This document shows positions 12,240 to 21,640 of a stretch of 64,000 nucleotides of DNA, piece by piece. How positions within the stretch are numbered: position 1 is the first letter of the stretch; each line of letters starts with the position of its first letter. The notes under the pieces are model-generated. The model was not told the DNA's origin. It did not search any database and saw nothing but the letters and a program-made list of their open reading frames with translations. The stretch comes from Perkinsus olseni (lineage: Eukaryota; Perkinsozoa; Perkinsida; Perkinsidae). Position numbers and translations under genes: made by a program. Location of the stretch: positions 1-64,000 of the forward strand of contig JABANP010000180.1 of NCBI GenBank assembly GCA_013115135.1, read 5' to 3'.

Positions 12240-13111
12240 AGTCTGTTACGCAACTCCTGAAACAGTACACCGAGTACTCAACACCTGAACTGTACTGGCT
12301 CAATACACCACAATGTGGTGACCACATCCTGATGTGAAAATCGCGGACTCTAACTCAGAAACGTACCCTCTTCAAAAGGTCTACTAAAGTGGTCTCCAGG
12401 TCTGACCCAGGATTAACAGCACAAGAATGCTTGGCAGGAGAGCTATTTCAACCCATCCAAGCTCGCAGCAGACAAGAAAGCTCAGACAATAAGCTGCACA
12501 ATTCGGTTTGCCATCTGCAAGCTCCTGAGGTCCAGCTCAGCAACGAATGGTCAAGAATTATCGAATCACATTAAGAAGTTATCCAATGACAATTAGAGAG
12601 ATCAAGTTTACGGAAATCTGAATCGGGAATAATCATCCTGGTGGACTTCTGAGACGTCCTCGCGCTTTCCGCTGGCTAAGATAGGGGGGGCTAACGAAGC
12701 TAGCCAGTGGAATCACTGAACGGGGACGACCAGATCACGTAGCAACTAGCACGGTTCAGCATAACGAACGTATCAGCAGCGTGATTGTAGCGGATTCTCT
12801 CCCAGTCCTCGGCATCGAGGTCAAATTTCTCCGCGAAGGCGATGAAGTTCTCACTTGATGTATCCAGTTTCATCGTATACTCACCAGCGTCCACATCATA
12901 CGGGATCTCACCCGTGAGTCACGGGCCGTGACGTACTGGGCGATGTACGGAAATTCTTCGACGATATACACAGCAGTGATGTCGACAGTCGAAGAGTCGA
13001 AATCCCATATGGTCTTGAAGCTATCATCACCAGAACCATGATACTCCTTCCTCGGAGGGAAAGCGGCCGCCCCATATGCGAACGACTATCAGCAGAGTCA
13101 GGAGATGAGGC
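12240..13111. repeat. Repeat unit copy 3, proximal part (interrupted by LINE)
   Basis: Matches units 1 and 2 from the pre-coding block through the coding region, then stops abruptly inside the start codon of the secreted-protein gene (gaggc, followed by unrelated sequence). The distal part resumes at about 17915. A chained pair of odd palindromes lies at 12306-12327 (caccaca-a-tgtggtg; atgtggt-g-accacat). Confidence 0.75.
12700..13111 (-). pseudogene. Secreted-protein family copy 3, disrupted
   Basis: The C-terminal half (DTSSENFIAFAEKFDLDAEDW through NRASCYVIWSSPF) is in frame to a stop at 12700. The N-terminal half (LLTLLIV, then a shifted SEEGVSWFW frame) is out of register. The duplicated tgacgtactggg / gagtcacgggccgtgacg region is also altered. 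The original ATG is destroyed at the LINE junction, leaving a remnant of the same family as the intact copies. Confidence 0.75.
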
Positions 13112-13149
13112 TTCATTAGTATCTGTTTTCGTTCTCCCTAATAACGAAA

Positions 13150-14157
13150 ATGTCTTACGCTTCCACTCCCACGGCCACGGACGGACAGCATTGCAGCGCT
13201 CCGGGCTTTGCGGACATCAGAGACAGCATCCTAAGGGTGTGTCACACCTCAAATATGGGTGCCGCCAAGAAGTCTGAGGTTCGCGATCTGTTGGAAAACC
13301 TGCACTATCTATACACTAGCGCCCAGGAGGGTCTAGTCAAGGCTCAATCTAGGCTGATTGGTCTTCTGGAAGACCATTCTGCTCTGAAGGATGAGCTCTC
13401 CAAGAGCAAATCCAACCCGGCCCGCCCCCTTCCGTCTGACGGTCACAACTTACCCAGGATAGGCAACAACAACAACAACTCGCCCAAAGAGGGAGCTCTC
13501 ATCTGGATCACCGGCGGCGACATTGATCAGTCGGATAAAAGTACCGAGTACCGCATCAAGGTCGCTGACAAGGTCGGTGCTAAAGGTGGGGTTGTTATAA
13601 CTGATAGCTTCTTTGCCAAAGACGGTAGGCTCGGCGTACGTGTCTCGGATGCCGATAAGGCTCGGGCCAAAGAGGCCGCGAGCCTTTTGGGTTACCAGAC
13701 CAAGGTTCTTGGTGCAATTGACCCCGAGCTTTTCATCAGAGAGGTTGGTGATATCAGTGAAGAGGAGCTACGCGATGCGGTAGGCGACTGCTGTACGGCG
13801 GTCTACAAGAAGGGCCTGAACGCCTTTGTCAGAGTGCGCAGGGACGGTCTGGAGGATCTTCTTAGTGCCGGCATCAAGGTTGGCTGGCGTCTCCTGAAGC
13901 CAGAAATCCGCCATCGCAAGGTCATGTGCTACCACTGCTGCGCGATTGGGAAATCGGCTCACCTTGCCAAGGACTGCCCCAATGAGGCTGCCTGCTACAA
14001 GTGTGGCCTGAAGGGCCACGAAGGTCGCGCGTGCCCTGGGGGCCCTCCACGGTGCGTTAACTGTAATGGTAACCACCCCGCCACCGATCACAGGGTCTGC
14101 CCATCCGTCCATAACCTCATTCGACGCGATCTAGGGTCGCTAGCTAGGCTATATTAG
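13150..14157 (+). CDS. LINE ORF1, gag-like RNA-binding protein with CCHC knuckles
   Basis: 335 residues from ATG 13150. The N-terminal part is helical and coiled-coil-like (LLENLHYLYTSAQEGLVKA). A central domain follows (EGALIWITGGDIDQS to VRRDGLEDLLSAGIKVGW). Clustered zinc knuckles near residues 258-320 follow (CYHCCAIGKSAHLAKDC, CYKCGLKGHEGRAC, CVNCNGNHPATDHRVC). Such proteins coat LINE RNA. It ends 14 nt before ORF2, in a different frame. Confidence 0.85.
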   Translation: MSYASTPTATDGQHCSAPGFADIRDSILRVCHTSNMGAAKKSEVRDLLENLHYLYTSAQEGLVKAQSRLIGLLEDHSALKDELSKSKSNPARPLPSDGHNLPRIGNNNNNSPKEGALIWITGGDIDQSDKSTEYRIKVADKVGAKGGVVITDSFFAKDGRLGVRVSDADKARAKEAASLLGYQTKVLGAIDPELFIREVGDISEEELRDAVGDCCTAVYKKGLNAFVRVRRDGLEDLLSAGIKVGWRLLKPEIRHRKVMCYHCCAIGKSAHLAKDCPNEAACYKCGLKGHEGRACPGGPPRCVNCNGNHPATDHRVCPSVHNLIRRDLGSLARLY

Positions 14158-14171
14158 CCAAGGCCAACGAG

Positions 14172-16883
14172 ATGGGCCACTGTAACATTCGAATTAATCA
14201 GATAAATATGGGTAGGAGCATGGTAGTTTTCCAAGAAGCCATAGATAGCTTAGATGCCGATATCATAGCCATACAGGAACCGCCGAAGCTAGCGCAATGC
14301 AGAAGGATCCTGGACACGGCTAAAGGTGACTGGGTGCTCATCTCGGCTCAAAGTCCTAGTCGCACTGCTATACTCGTCAAGAAGTCGGTACCGTATAGAG
14401 CAGTACGCGGTCTGGTCGACTCTAGAGACTGGGTGATGATTGACATTCCTTGCAAGGGCACTCGCTACTCAGCTATCCGCCTAATTTCTGGATATTGTCC
14501 CTCGGATGGCCGCATCACTATGGAGCAGTGCCTTGCCGGTCTGTCAGACTTCATCGATGGCCATCACGTTATCCTCTGCTGCGATAGTAATGCGTGGAAC
14601 AACTCGTGGGGCACACCGCCAAACGGGGGGTCCTATCAGCGCCGTCGAGGCCAAGTCCTCGAGGAATGGGCTGACGGCCTCAACTTGCAGCTCCTCAATG
14701 ACCCAGACTCGCCACCAACATTTCGAAGTCACAGGACCGCTAGCGATGGCTCCGAGATCACGTCTCATATTGATGTCACACTGTGCTCCGAGCGGCTATC
14801 TCGAGATATTGGTTGGTGGAAGGTTGATTGGTCACACCGCATGTCAATGGTTTCCGATCACGCCACGATAACGACGGTCCTATCTTCTCGCCTTCAATGC
14901 CCCACTGCGCCTCCTTGGCATGGGAAAGGTTGGTTTGATGAGGAATTGTTTGCAGAGAGAATCTCCTCAGCTCTCCACGGCCTCGCTGGCGTCAAGACCT
15001 CCATTGCACTCGAGTGGGATCAGGTCGTTGCTGTCACGGACAAATTATGCGAGACCTTAGCTCAAACTGTACAGGAATGCCGCCGTCCCAAGCGAGCACG
15101 CCCGGAGCGGCCAGTTTGGTGGACTCGTGAGCTGGATCTGCTTCGTGACAGAGTACGCTGGCTTCAGAAGAGATTGCAGAGGACACGAGGATCTTCGTGT
15201 GTTCGTGCTGAACTACGTTCCGCCTCTCGGAACCTCCGGAACTTGAAGCGGAAGTGCTGCCGGGAGCATGCTAGAGCCACACTTTCCCGGATAGAGGATC
15301 CACAGCGGGCTTTGGCATTTCATCGGAGCTGGTGTGCTCGCAGCAAGGGCGTTGATCACACCTATCTCACAGCAGAAGAGCTTGCAGACTCCCTCTTTCC
15401 TGTGGAGGAAGCTGACCTTCCAGAGCAGGCATCGGCCCGTCTCCAACTCGAAGAGCACCTCCGGTCACTGAGGAACACCCCTGTGTCAATATCTCCGGTC
15501 GACACTGCTGAACTTCTGGACGCTCTGCATGAGATCAGGTCCCAGTCCTGCCCTGGCGTCGATGCTGTTCCCATAACCGCTCTGAAACTCGCGGCTGAGC
15601 GTGAGCCACTGATCTTTTGCAGCATTCTGTCCGCCTTCATTCATCATCGCCTGGTACCCCAGAGGCTGAAAAGTGGTTTTGTGGTGACGCTGCCTAAGGG
15701 TGGATGTCGACCTCCGTGGGAGCCGAAATCATGGCGACCAATAACTGTCAACACAGCACTCGCCCGTCTCTTCGACCGTGTACTCTTTCGCAGGGTCAGT
15801 CGGCAAACTACTTTCTCCGACTCACTTCATGCATACCGGCCCGGAAGGGGGTGTGACACGGCCATCGGTCAGCTGGAACGCATTGTGCGCGAGGAATGGT
15901 CGAAGGGCTATAGCGTGGGCGCGATTTTCATCGACATTGAGGGTGCTTTCGACAAGTGTAGTACTTGGTCGGCCCTAAGGGTGCTTTTGGAGCGCGGTGT
16001 CGATGCTGACTATCTACTGCTACTGCAGGATTATCTGAGCTGTCGAGAGGTCATCATTCAACATGGCTCGGATCGCTGCTCCCGTAAGCTCACGAGAGGT
16101 ACTCCACAGGGCGGCGTTACCTCACCTTGGATTTTTAATGCCTTCATGCTCACCTTCGAGAGATCTATATCACCCTGGCTTACTGTCATCTATGCCGATG
16201 ATGGCGTCATCTTGTTCCGGTACACCGATGCACTTAGCATACAGGACTCTGTGAATGCGATATCTGCAAAACTCGACAGGTGGTGCCTCTCGGTGAAGTG
16301 CAAACTATCGTGGGGCAAGACCAGGCTAATGTGTTTCCCTTTGAGCAAACTTCATGGCGGCCCGGGGGTCAAGGTACGCATTGGCGGCCATACCATCAGC
16401 GAGGAATGCGCAACATGGTTGGGCATCCATCTTGATCGGAAGTTCAAGTGGGGTCTGCATGTGACTTCTGTGGTGGCGAAGATTGAGGGTGCATACCACT
16501 CTGTCAAGCGGCACGTGCGGAGTACCTGGGGTCTCCTTCCCGAGGTTGCGGCTCGTTTCTTCGACATCATTGCCCGCGGCCATCTGCTCCATGGAGTGGC
16601 CTGCTGGGGTGTCGCTGTTCGCCGGGTACGAATTGCCAGTCAACTAAGGTCGCTGCAGGCGAAATTATACAAGCGAGCGTGGAGACTAAATAGCCGCACT
16701 CCTACAGCCTTCGCCTGTCGTCTTGGGCCACATGGGACTGCGTGGGATGATCTGTGCCTTATTCAATGCACCAAACGCCGACTCCATTGGCCGGAAATCT
16801 TTTCTTCATCTCCTGTCCAACCGCTTTGCAACAGAATCGTTGGCAGCTCTTTTCGTCCAACGACCGGTGGAGCACAGAGCTAG
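14172..16883 (+). CDS. LINE ORF2: AP-like endonuclease and reverse transcriptase
   Basis: 903 residues. Residues about 1-235 are an exonuclease-endonuclease-phosphatase fold (INQINMGRS start, AIQEP, CDSNAWN, SDHATI near residue 228). Residues about 490-720 are the reverse transcriptase, with LPKGG (about 505), IDIEGAFD (about 586), GTPQGG (about 642) and the catalytic YADD (about 673). The endonuclease nicks target DNA and the RT primes cDNA there. The frame ends before RNase H, which lies one base over (+1) from about 16.8 kb. ORF2 was probably one protein, now interrupted by a single extra base. Confidence 0.88.
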   Translation: MGHCNIRINQINMGRSMVVFQEAIDSLDADIIAIQEPPKLAQCRRILDTAKGDWVLISAQSPSRTAILVKKSVPYRAVRGLVDSRDWVMIDIPCKGTRYSAIRLISGYCPSDGRITMEQCLAGLSDFIDGHHVILCCDSNAWNNSWGTPPNGGSYQRRRGQVLEEWADGLNLQLLNDPDSPPTFRSHRTASDGSEITSHIDVTLCSERLSRDIGWWKVDWSHRMSMVSDHATITTVLSSRLQCPTAPPWHGKGWFDEELFAERISSALHGLAGVKTSIALEWDQVVAVTDKLCETLAQTVQECRRPKRARPERPVWWTRELDLLRDRVRWLQKRLQRTRGSSCVRAELRSASRNLRNLKRKCCREHARATLSRIEDPQRALAFHRSWCARSKGVDHTYLTAEELADSLFPVEEADLPEQASARLQLEEHLRSLRNTPVSISPVDTAELLDALHEIRSQSCPGVDAVPITALKLAAEREPLIFCSILSAFIHHRLVPQRLKSGFVVTLPKGGCRPPWEPKSWRPITVNTALARLFDRVLFRRVSRQTTFSDSLHAYRPGRGCDTAIGQLERIVREEWSKGYSVGAIFIDIEGAFDKCSTWSALRVLLERGVDADYLLLLQDYLSCREVIIQHGSDRCSRKLTRGTPQGGVTSPWIFNAFMLTFERSISPWLTVIYADDGVILFRYTDALSIQDSVNAISAKLDRWCLSVKCKLSWGKTRLMCFPLSKLHGGPGVKVRIGGHTISEECATWLGIHLDRKFKWGLHVTSVVAKIEGAYHSVKRHVRSTWGLLPEVAARFFDIIARGHLLHGVACWGVAVRRVRIASQLRSLQAKLYKRAWRLNSRTPTAFACRLGPHGTAWDDLCLIQCTKRRLHWPEIFSSSPVQPLCNRIVGSSFRPTTGGAQS

Positions 16884-17811
16884 ATGTGATCAACCCGGAC
16901 CTGTGAGCGATTCTCACAGTGAACTGTTCCTGGGAAGTGCAGAGCTCTACAGTGATGGGTCGGTCTTCCCCGGCTCGTCTGCTGGTTGCGGAGCAGCATG
17001 GCGAGACCCTACGGGAAAATGGTCAACATCTGGTCTCAAACTACCGGTACACTCCACTCCTCTGCAAGCTGAGTTGATGGGAATACTACACGCGGCTGAG
17101 ATTGCACGAGCCAGCCTCCAAAAGACGACTGCCAGGATCTACACGGATTGTCTGCGCGCTATTGACTTCCTAATCGGTGAATCGAAAGGGTCGGGTAAGG
17201 GTTGCTGGCTAACGTCGGCTATAACCAGGCGCCTGAGATCCCTCGGGATAAGAATACTGCTGCAGTACACTCCGTCTAAGGGCTGCGAGGGCAACCTCAA
17301 GGCGGATGCGACTGCACGGGTGGCGTCGCACCACGGCTCGGAACCATCATTGGCGGTTCCATTCACTCGGACAGCCCTATCTCGTGCTGCATCTGAGTGG
17401 CTCGCAAACCGTTCTGACAGCTCGTATGAAGAGGATGTGAAAGAACTCGGCCGCTCCTTCAAATTCTTCGTCCCGACCGCTACGGCGGTGCGGGCCTTTC
17501 GCAGTCTGGAACGCTACAATGCCATCCGTGAAGTCGTCTGCGGTCGCAACCAGTTGAGATACTCACGGTCGAAAATTGATCATGGCACTGTGTCATGCCC
17601 ATTCTGCGAGTCGGGTGAAGACGAGGACTTCTCTCACTTTCTATTCCGGTGCGATAATTGGACACAGCATAGACGCGAGTTCTTTGATGCCGTGAAGTTG
17701 CGCGGCATTTCCTGGCCTCCCCCATCCGGGGATCTCCTACTGAAGGATAGGGTTCTGGCTCTCCATCTGGAGCGGTTTATAAAGGCTACTGGTCGGTTGA
17801 AACGCCATTGA
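16723..17811 (+). CDS. LINE RNase H and C-terminal zinc-knuckle region (frame +1 to ORF2)
   Basis: The frame opens without an ATG, so it is best read as the continuation of ORF2. It encodes an RNase H domain with the expected acidic residues (ELYSDGS, LQAELMGI, IYTDCLRA, KADATARVA). Near the end there is a C-x2-C...H...C motif (CPFCESGEDEDFSHFLFRC) typical of this LINE group. The junction lies somewhere in 16723-16900. RNase H removes the RNA template during second-strand synthesis. Confidence 0.8.
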   Translation: MGHMGLRGMICALFNAPNADSIGRKSFLHLLSNRFATESLAALFVQRPVEHRARCDQPGPVSDSHSELFLGSAELYSDGSVFPGSSAGCGAAWRDPTGKWSTSGLKLPVHSTPLQAELMGILHAAEIARASLQKTTARIYTDCLRAIDFLIGESKGSGKGCWLTSAITRRLRSLGIRILLQYTPSKGCEGNLKADATARVASHHGSEPSLAVPFTRTALSRAASEWLANRSDSSYEEDVKELGRSFKFFVPTATAVRAFRSLERYNAIREVVCGRNQLRYSRSKIDHGTVSCPFCESGEDEDFSHFLFRCDNWTQHRREFFDAVKLRGISWPPPSGDLLLKDRVLALHLERFIKATGRLKRH

Positions 17812-17914
17812 GCACCACTGAGGCAGTCTGTTCGCTATTTATTGGGAGCAACAGAGGCGGCTATAGGGCCCACGTGGCCGTGCCGCTTCCTAGTACTCAG
17901 AAGAAGAAGATGCT

Positions 17915-18490
17915 GCGACATTTCTCCAAGCAACCGATTTACGGGTCGAATTGAAATCTCAGTGCACCGATCACTGCAATTTCGCGACTGAAGACCTGCT
18001 GTCTGGATGTTCCGGCGACATGATTTTCCTCTGTATCCCTAGAAGGTACTTCCTACGAAGGGGACAAAGGGCGCGAGCCTCGAGGAATGGGCGGTTCGGT
18101 GGATTAGGTTGGGTCAGGGGCCTCGTCTCCATGAAGTGTCGAGGATATTCGCCACTCCACGATTGCGAGGTACATCACTCTTGGAAGAATCCTCGGAGCA
18201 AGTAGTCCCCACATAGCCACCTTTGATACGCGGCACGCGTGACCCGAGCATTTGGGCGCAGTAGCCTCACCGTCCCGGTGTCCCGAAGATACCACCCCCG
18301 GGCAAAGTAGCTGTTAGGAACCTGAGGTTCCGAACACCTTTGGCATACAGTAACTCGGAGATAGACAACTTGAAGGGTCCTCTGGGATTCTATTCATTCA
18401 GCGGATAAACGGGTGGTGCATCTAGGTTGAAACCGGCGCGGAGAGATGCCACGTTATGTTGTGCGCGCAAAGGGTCTCATTGTCCCTTCG
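17915..18490. repeat. Repeat unit copy 3, distal part
   Basis: Resumes the unit after the LINE. The blocks cagtgcaccgatcactgcaa, cttcctacgaaggggacaaa and tgatacgcggcacgcgtgac match units 1 and 2. It is interrupted again by the LTR element at 18494 and seems to continue after 21158. An odd palindrome (ggaacct-g-aggttcc) lies at 18317-18331. Confidence 0.7.
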
Positions 18491-18493
18491 GAA

Positions 18494-18650
18494 TGTAAGG
18501 AATCTCCCTATCTCCGCTCCGTTGTCTGTATATTGCGCCGACGCCCATAGCGTGATCGATACCCTGCACTATAGCCTGTAAGTAGATCCTAAGTGCAGCA
18601 CACCTACATTTACGCCCTGTCGCGTTGCTAGTATGGACGGAACCCTAACA
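18494..18650 (+). repeat. 5' LTR
   Basis: 157 bp, nearly identical to the 3' copy. The Gag ATG (18633) lies inside this LTR, 18 bases before its end. The next bases (gctggtggagaacccg) are where a primer-binding site would be, but I could not match them to a tRNA. Confidence 0.93.
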
Positions 18651-20273
18651 GCTGGTGGAGAACCCGTTGGCCTCGGACCCTACGGTACACTTCTCGCAAT
18701 CCTCAAGCTCAAGGACGTCTCTGACTTGGAGTTCGTCAGCGTCAAGGATATTGAGAAAGCTCTCCCTGATAACGCTACACTGCAACACAAAGTAGATTGC
18801 CTTCGCCTCCTTAAACAAGCTAAAGAGGCTCGTCATCGCCTTTCTTCGGTCTACTCGTCGGAGTCGACTACACCATCCATTCTAGCATCTGCTATCACAA
18901 CCAGCACTTCTGAAGATGCCAAATCTTTGGCAGGAGTTCTACGCCTTCAACCACCAGACGGAAAGGTGTGGCAAGGCACTTCTGATAAACGTCCTGCTAC
19001 AGCCTTCCTCTATAGAGTGGCTGAGTCAGCTCGACTAGCAGCACTTAGCGAGATGGACACTTGGAGGTATCTAACCGCCGTCTGCTTGCAGCAAAGCCAA
19101 GCCCGGGAGCTTGACAACTATCTCTCTAAGAACACCGCATCTGATGCTACAATTCTGGACCGTCTCCAGACAGCAGAGCTTTGGTTCAACAATCGTTGGT
19201 CTATCACCAACAACGTTGACAAGATCTATATCCAGCTCCGAGATATCAATCATATCAGCTTCATCAACGTTGAAGCCCTGCATGATATCATCGTGAACTT
19301 ACAGCAGCATGCGCGCTATCTAAACCACGAAATACCCCTAACAGCACTACGCCGAGCCTTTTTAGATGGACTTCCCGACTGGCTGCGACAACCACTTCTT
19401 CAAGTACACCCACAAGCCACTACTCCCTTACATGTTATGGTAGATTGGTGTACGTCGTATGAAGAGTCAAGCAGTCGTAAACTTACAAGCGAAAGTGTTC
19501 CCGCCGAGCACTCACCGACGATGATATGTCGCTTGAACATTCAAGGACGATGTACCTATGGCACACGGTGCAGATTCCTACACACGACATCATCCTCTGC
19601 TACCCCGACACCTTTGGCCGGCTTCCCCACTGCACCCCCACAACAAGCACATGATGAGGTTAACTTCCCTCTACAAGCTGCAGTCATACCTTCGACGGTA
19701 CAGCCCATCGCAGGTAAACGTCAACGTCAAGTCTCTCCTGCTGATGCCGATCCTGTAGTGAAGAAGATCTGCACTAGGCCTTACCAAGCACCACTATACC
19801 TTACTAGAGAAGCCCTTGGACAATCTTGTCGTGAGCGAGATGAGCTGCTGCTGAAAGGTATCATCTTTCAGGAACCTACCGGTCTTGCTCGCCTAGCTGG
19901 TACCCAGCGTCTTTATGTACCATCACCGCTTCAGCCTCTATTGCTACAGATATATCATGACTACTATGCTCATCCAGGCAAGAAACCTCTCTTGGCTGAC
20001 TTGGCTTCTCGTCATTGGTGGTTCCCGCGAATGTCTAAGGTCTGCAATAAATATCCGTGTCTATGTATCCTATGCAAGTCGTATCATAACTGGAAGCTCT
20101 TTGGACATTTCCCACAACCACATAAACCTCTCTCTTACCTTGCTATCGACCTTACTGGTCCCTATGCTAACATTAAGCACCCATATGCCGTTACAATATC
20201 GGATATGTATACTTGTCTACGAATTTACCCTACGAAACATCCAACTACAGATAGTATTTGCAAAGCACTTTAA
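18633..20273 (+). CDS. Gag-integrase fusion of LTR element
   Basis: 546 residues, open throughout. The N-terminal about 290 residues resemble a Gag capsid-like helical region. Residues about 298-317 form a CCCH zinc finger (CRLNIQGRCTYGTRCRFLH). After a Pro/Ala-rich linker the protein passes straight into an integrase H2C2 zinc-binding module (YHDYYAHPG ... CLCILC, residues about 440-480) and the first strand of the integrase core (LAIDLTGPY, first catalytic Asp). It ends soon after, so the core is truncated. The missing PR-RT-RH block is a clean deletion that keeps the frame open. Confidence 0.8.
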   Translation: MDGTLTAGGEPVGLGPYGTLLAILKLKDVSDLEFVSVKDIEKALPDNATLQHKVDCLRLLKQAKEARHRLSSVYSSESTTPSILASAITTSTSEDAKSLAGVLRLQPPDGKVWQGTSDKRPATAFLYRVAESARLAALSEMDTWRYLTAVCLQQSQARELDNYLSKNTASDATILDRLQTAELWFNNRWSITNNVDKIYIQLRDINHISFINVEALHDIIVNLQQHARYLNHEIPLTALRRAFLDGLPDWLRQPLLQVHPQATTPLHVMVDWCTSYEESSSRKLTSESVPAEHSPTMICRLNIQGRCTYGTRCRFLHTTSSSATPTPLAGFPTAPPQQAHDEVNFPLQAAVIPSTVQPIAGKRQRQVSPADADPVVKKICTRPYQAPLYLTREALGQSCRERDELLLKGIIFQEPTGLARLAGTQRLYVPSPLQPLLLQIYHDYYAHPGKKPLLADLASRHWWFPRMSKVCNKYPCLCILCKSYHNWKLFGHFPQPHKPLSYLAIDLTGPYANIKHPYAVTISDMYTCLRIYPTKHPTTDSICKAL

Positions 20274-20862
20274 GACTGGAGGATATCATATGGCCTATAT
20301 CCTGAACTATTAATGCATGATGATGACAAGGCCTTCTCTACTCGTTTCACCCAGTGGTGTGCCGACAGATGTATCCAAGAGGCACGCATTGCTATCTATT
20401 GTCCGGAGTCCAATTCCGCTACAAAAAGACCACACCGTACCCTTTCATGATGGTATAAGGTCCTGCCTCTATTTATCCGATAATAAGGACTGGGTTTAAC
20501 ATGCTGACTCTGTGTTGTACCGTATGAATGCTACTAAGAACTCCACAACTGGTCAATCACCATACTCTATGCTGCTCAATATTATTCCCCGCTGTCCCTT
20601 CTTTGATGATACTGTGCATACTGATGGCTCATCTTTCCCTGCTGACCATATTTGCTTATTTCCGGCTGGCACGGTCGTTGCTCGCAGGGTCGAGCAACCT
20701 CTAAAATTAGAACCACGATATGAAGGGTCTTATGAAGTACTGTCCGAAGTCCGTCCTGGTACGTTTCGTATCCGAAGACTGGGCTCTACTTCGCCTCCTA
20801 TCGACGTCAAGCAAGATCGTCTGAAAGCTTACCCAATATCTCAACTTATTCAGCATTTCTGA
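20274..20862 (+). pseudogene. Degenerate integrase core and C-terminal region
   Basis: After the stop at 20273, scattered frames retain integrase-like pieces. The longest (about 20512-20862) has a NATKNSTTGQSPYSMLL segment followed by a chromo/GPY-like end (LEPRYEGSYEVLSEVRPGTFRIRRL). The frame differs from the upstream ORF. No complete catalytic triad can be assembled. Confidence 0.6.
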
Positions 20863-21001
20863 TATCAATCTCATTTCGCTTTGCTACGATTCACTGCTAC
20901 CAGCATTATTCATACCAGTTAGCTACCACCAATATTTGCTTCTCACTTCTATTTTTTGCTGCATCTACAAGGCTGTTGTTGGCTTTAGGGGAGGGGGGAC
21001 G

Positions 21002-21158
21002 TGTAAGAAATCTCCCTATCTCCGCTCCGTTGTCTGTATATTGCGCCGACGCCCATAGCGTGATCGATACCCTGCACTATAGCCTGTAAGTAGATCCTAA
21101 GTGCAGCACACCTACATTTACGCCCTGTCGCGTTGCTAGTATGGACGGAACCCTAACA
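21002..21158 (+). repeat. 3' LTR
   Basis: 157 bp, matching the 5' LTR with one visible substitution, and followed by the cggaa target duplication. Confidence 0.93.
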
Positions 21159-21640
21159 CGGAAGGGACGCCTCGTGTCCCAGTTGTGCTCCCCATGCTAG
21201 CAGACTAGTGCACTGAGCACCACGTTGAGCCGGCAGGTGTTCTATAACAGTTCGAGCAGACGGGCGTCGTCTTGGCGACGCTCCTCACATCTTTTTAGCC
21301 GGGGTCTTCAAGATGTAACTTGTGCCTGCCGAACCGCGATTGTCATTCGTAGCATCGTCTTCGGCCTCGACGTAGTTCACCTTCGCGTCACCCTCGCTGC
21401 CGTCGTGAAGTCTACAGGCTGTAGACTTTACCAGTAGGGTGCCGCACCTTGCCCCATCTCAGACAAGACTGCTACGTGGATAGCGAAAGTATCCACGTGG
21501 TTTCCTTCCTACAGATAACACCGTACATGGGTGTTCACTTTTGCGACTAACACCAAAGGCCGTGGACCGCAGACTTTCAAGCAAAGACATCATGCAAGAC
21601 AACTGGTACACCCCCGGGCTCGTACAGGCTTTATTCGGTA
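21159..21640. other. No gene seen; repeat-unit remainder and palindrome
   Basis: The first about 60 bases resemble the end of repeat unit 2 (cgtgtccc, then a gctagca block). The perfect inverted repeat aagtctacag-g-ctgtagactt (10-bp arms, 1-nt spacer) lies at 21408-21428. Confidence 0.55.

Larger units (their letters stand above)
13112..17914 (+). mobile_element. LINE (non-LTR retrotransposon) with EN, RT and RNase H
   Basis: The borders are inferred by comparing unit 3 with unit 2: similarity stops at about 13111 and resumes at about 17915 (tccaagcaaccgattta). About 190 bp of unit sequence present in unit 2 (about 10465-10650) is missing, suggesting a target deletion on insertion. The 3' end carries a short A/G-rich tail (agaagaagaagatg, about 17899-17911). 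Contents in order are a short leader, ORF1 with zinc knuckles, ORF2 with endonuclease and reverse transcriptase, and an RNase H frame. Architecture fits the I/R1-like group. No clear target-site duplication was seen. Confidence 0.85.
18494..21158 (+). mobile_element. Non-autonomous LTR retrotransposon, recent insertion
   Basis: The 157-bp LTRs (18494-18650 and 21002-21158) begin TGTAAG and end CTAACA. They differ by one base that I can see (tgtaaggaat versus tgtaagaaat). The five bases flanking the element are cggaa on both sides, a target-site duplication. A purine tract (ggggaggggggac) precedes the 3' LTR. The interior codes for a Gag-like region joined directly to an integrase region. Protease, reverse transcriptase and RNase H are absent, so mobilisation would need a helper. 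Confidence 0.9.

Noticed and set aside
13150..17811. LTR retrotransposon or retrovirus-like identity for the 13-18 kb element
   Set aside because: It has an AP-like endonuclease, no integrase or protease and no LTRs, so it is a LINE.
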